Source: Rhynchopus sp. YZ270_cl-10
Taxonomy: Eukaryota; Euglenozoa; Diplonemea; Diplonemida; Diplonemidae
Reading direction: 5' to 3'
Assembly: GCA_964035575.1 (NCBI GenBank)
Contig: OZ037911.1
Span: 620,001 to 684,000, forward strand
DNA: 64,000 bases
Shown here: piece after piece, positions 62,201 through 64,000 of the stretch
How positions within the stretch are numbered: position 1 is the stretch's first letter
Layout: each line of letters begins with the position of its first letter
Notes under the pieces: generated by a model
Told to the model about the DNA's origin: nothing
Databases searched by the model: none
The model's input: only the letters and a program-made list of their open reading frames with translations
Made by a program: the position numbers and the translations under genes

Positions 62201-64000
62201 ACAAACAGGACACGTTGAAAAGCGACGCTTTTAGACACACAAACACGACGCGTTGCAAAGCGACGCTTTTAGACACACAAACAGGACGCGTTGCAAAGCG
62301 ACGCTTTTAGACGCACGAACACGGCGCGTTGAAAAGCGACGCTTTTAGACACACAAACACGACGCGTTGAAAAGCGACGCTTTTAGACACACAAACACGA
62401 CGCGTTGCAAAGCGACGCTTTTAGACGCACGAACACGACGCGTTGAAAAGCGAAGCTTTTAGACGCACAAACACGACGCGTTGAAAAGCGACGCTTTTAG
62501 ACGCACAAACACGACGCGTTGAAAAGCGACGCTTTTAGACGCACAAACAGGACACGTTGAAAAGCGACGCTTTTAGACACACAAACACGACGCGTTGAAA
62601 AGCGACGCTTTTAGACGCACAAACAGGACACGTTTAAAAGCGACGCTTTTAGACGCACAAACAGGACACGTTGCAAAGCGACGCTTTTAGACGCACGAAC
62701 ACGACGCGTTGAAAAGCGACGCTTTTAGACGCACAAACACGGCGCGTTGAAAAGCGACGCTTTTAGACACACAAACAGGACGCGTTGAAAAGCGACGCTT
62801 TTAGACGCACAAACAGGACGCGTTGAAAAGCGACGCTTTTAGACACACAAACAGGACGCGTTGAAAAGCGACGCTTTTAGACGCACGAACACGGCGCGTT
62901 GAAAAGCGACGCTTTTAGACACACAAACACGACGCGTTGAAAAGCGACGCTTTTAGACGCACAAACAGGACACGTTGAAAAGCGACGCTTTTAGACACAC
63001 AAACACGACGCGTTGCAAAGCGACGCTTTTAGACGCACGAACACGACGCGTTGAAAAGCGAAGCTTTTAGACACACAAACACGACGCGTTGCAAAGCGAC
63101 GCTTTTAGACGCACAAACACGACGCGTTGCAAAGCGACGCTTTTAGACGCACGAACACGACGCGTTGAAAAGCGAAGCTTTTAGACACACAAACACGACG
63201 CGTTGCAAAGCGACGCTTTTAGACACACAAACAGGACGCGTTGAAAAGCGACGCTTTTAGACGCACAAACACGGCGCGTTGAAAAGCGACGCTTTTAGAC
63301 GCACAAACACGACGCGTTGAAAAGCGACGCTTTTAGACGCACAAACAGGACACGTTGAAAAGCGACGCTTTTAGACACACAAACACGACGCGTTGCAAAG
63401 CGACGCTTTTAGACGCACGAACACGACGCGTTGAAAAGCGAAGCTTTTAGACACACAAACACGACGCGTTGCAAAGCGACGCTTTTAGACGCACGAACAC
63501 GGCGCGTTGAAAAGCGACGCTTTTAGACACACAAACACGACGCGTTGAAAAGCGACGCTTTTAGACGCACGAACACGACGCGTTGAAAAGCGAAGCTTTT
63601 AGACGCACAAACACGACGCGTTGAAAAGCGACGCTTTTAGACACACAAACACGACGCGTTGCAAAGCGACGCTTTTAGACGCACGAACACGACGCGTTGA
63701 AAAGCGAAGCTTTTAGACGCACAAACACGACGCGTTGAAAAGCGACGCTTTTAGACGCACAAACACGACGCGTTGAAAAGCGACGTTTTTAGACGCACAA
63801 ACAGGACACGTTGAAAAGCGACGCTTTTAGACACACAAACACGACGCGTTGCAAAGCGACGCTTTTAGACGCACGAACACGACGCGTTGAAAAGCGAAGC
63901 TTTTAGACGCACAAACACGACGCGTTGAAAAGCGACGCTTTTAGACGCACAAACACGACGCGTTGAAAAGCGACGCTTTTAGACGCACAAACAGGACACG
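59265..64000. repeat. 38-bp satellite, block 3 (at least 124 units, runs off the window)
   Basis: Continuation of the same satellite after the second island. It opens with TTTTAG, the same six bases with which block 2 closed, so the island is flanked by a possible 6-bp duplication. The unit variants, including GCGAAGCTTTT, are as in block 2, so blocks 2 and 3 were probably one array before the island arrived. The right end is not in the window. Confidence 0.97.

Noticed and set aside
39657-64000. Possible CRISPR array
   Set aside because: The 38-bp units are contiguous with no unique spacers, there are no cas genes, and the DNA is eukaryotic.
39657-64000. Possible telomere
   Set aside because: The 38-bp unit does not resemble short G-rich telomeric repeats, and the array is interrupted by islands.

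Overview
The window is nuclear DNA of a eukaryote, most likely a single-celled flagellate. Several genes contain GT-AG introns whose 5' ends read GTATGT, GTATTG, GTATAC or GTACGT. It encodes a eukaryotic ribosomal protein (eS26), a PRL-type phosphatase, a FYVE domain, a BSD domain and an adrenodoxin-type ferredoxin with a short Arg-rich leader. A very large EF-hand protein ends in PGPGxY (SHIPPO-type) repeats known from flagellar proteins. The lineage cannot be fixed from this sequence. No rRNA, tRNA or CRISPR was recognised.

Layout. 1-9179: two tandem copies of a unit carrying a three-exon gene for a coiled-coil/P-loop NTPase-like protein with a possible nuclease-like C terminus. 9180-19668: three small recognisable genes (PRL phosphatase, ferredoxin, ankyrin-FYVE protein), all on the minus strand, separated by A/T-rich DNA with short dispersed repeats. 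19669-24681: a 9-bp satellite, a 7-bp satellite and a 395-bp satellite in a row. 24785-33328: an intronless 2847-residue EF-hand repeat protein. 35375-38231: genes for a BSD/zinc-finger protein, eS26 and a METTL18/Hpm1-like histidine methyltransferase. 39657 to the window end: three blocks of one 38-bp satellite, interrupted by a 7.5-kb island (41980-49522) and a 2.5-kb island (56754-59264) built almost wholly of other repeats.

All nine supported genes lie on the minus strand. I could reconstruct splice junctions for five spliced genes (both NTPase copies, PRL, ankyrin-FYVE, eS26, METTL18 = six loci); in each case the joined reading frame stays open and restores the expected family sequence.

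The best candidate for something undescribed is a family of small non-autonomous inverted-repeat transposons in the 7.5-kb island. Three insertions are present (two of 408 bp, one of 841 bp). Each has a 21-bp terminal inverted repeat and a different, perfect 7-bp target-site duplication. For each one, a related unoccupied copy of the target site also lies inside the window. An unrelated 814-bp inverted-repeat insertion accounts exactly for the length difference between intron 1 of the two NTPase gene copies.
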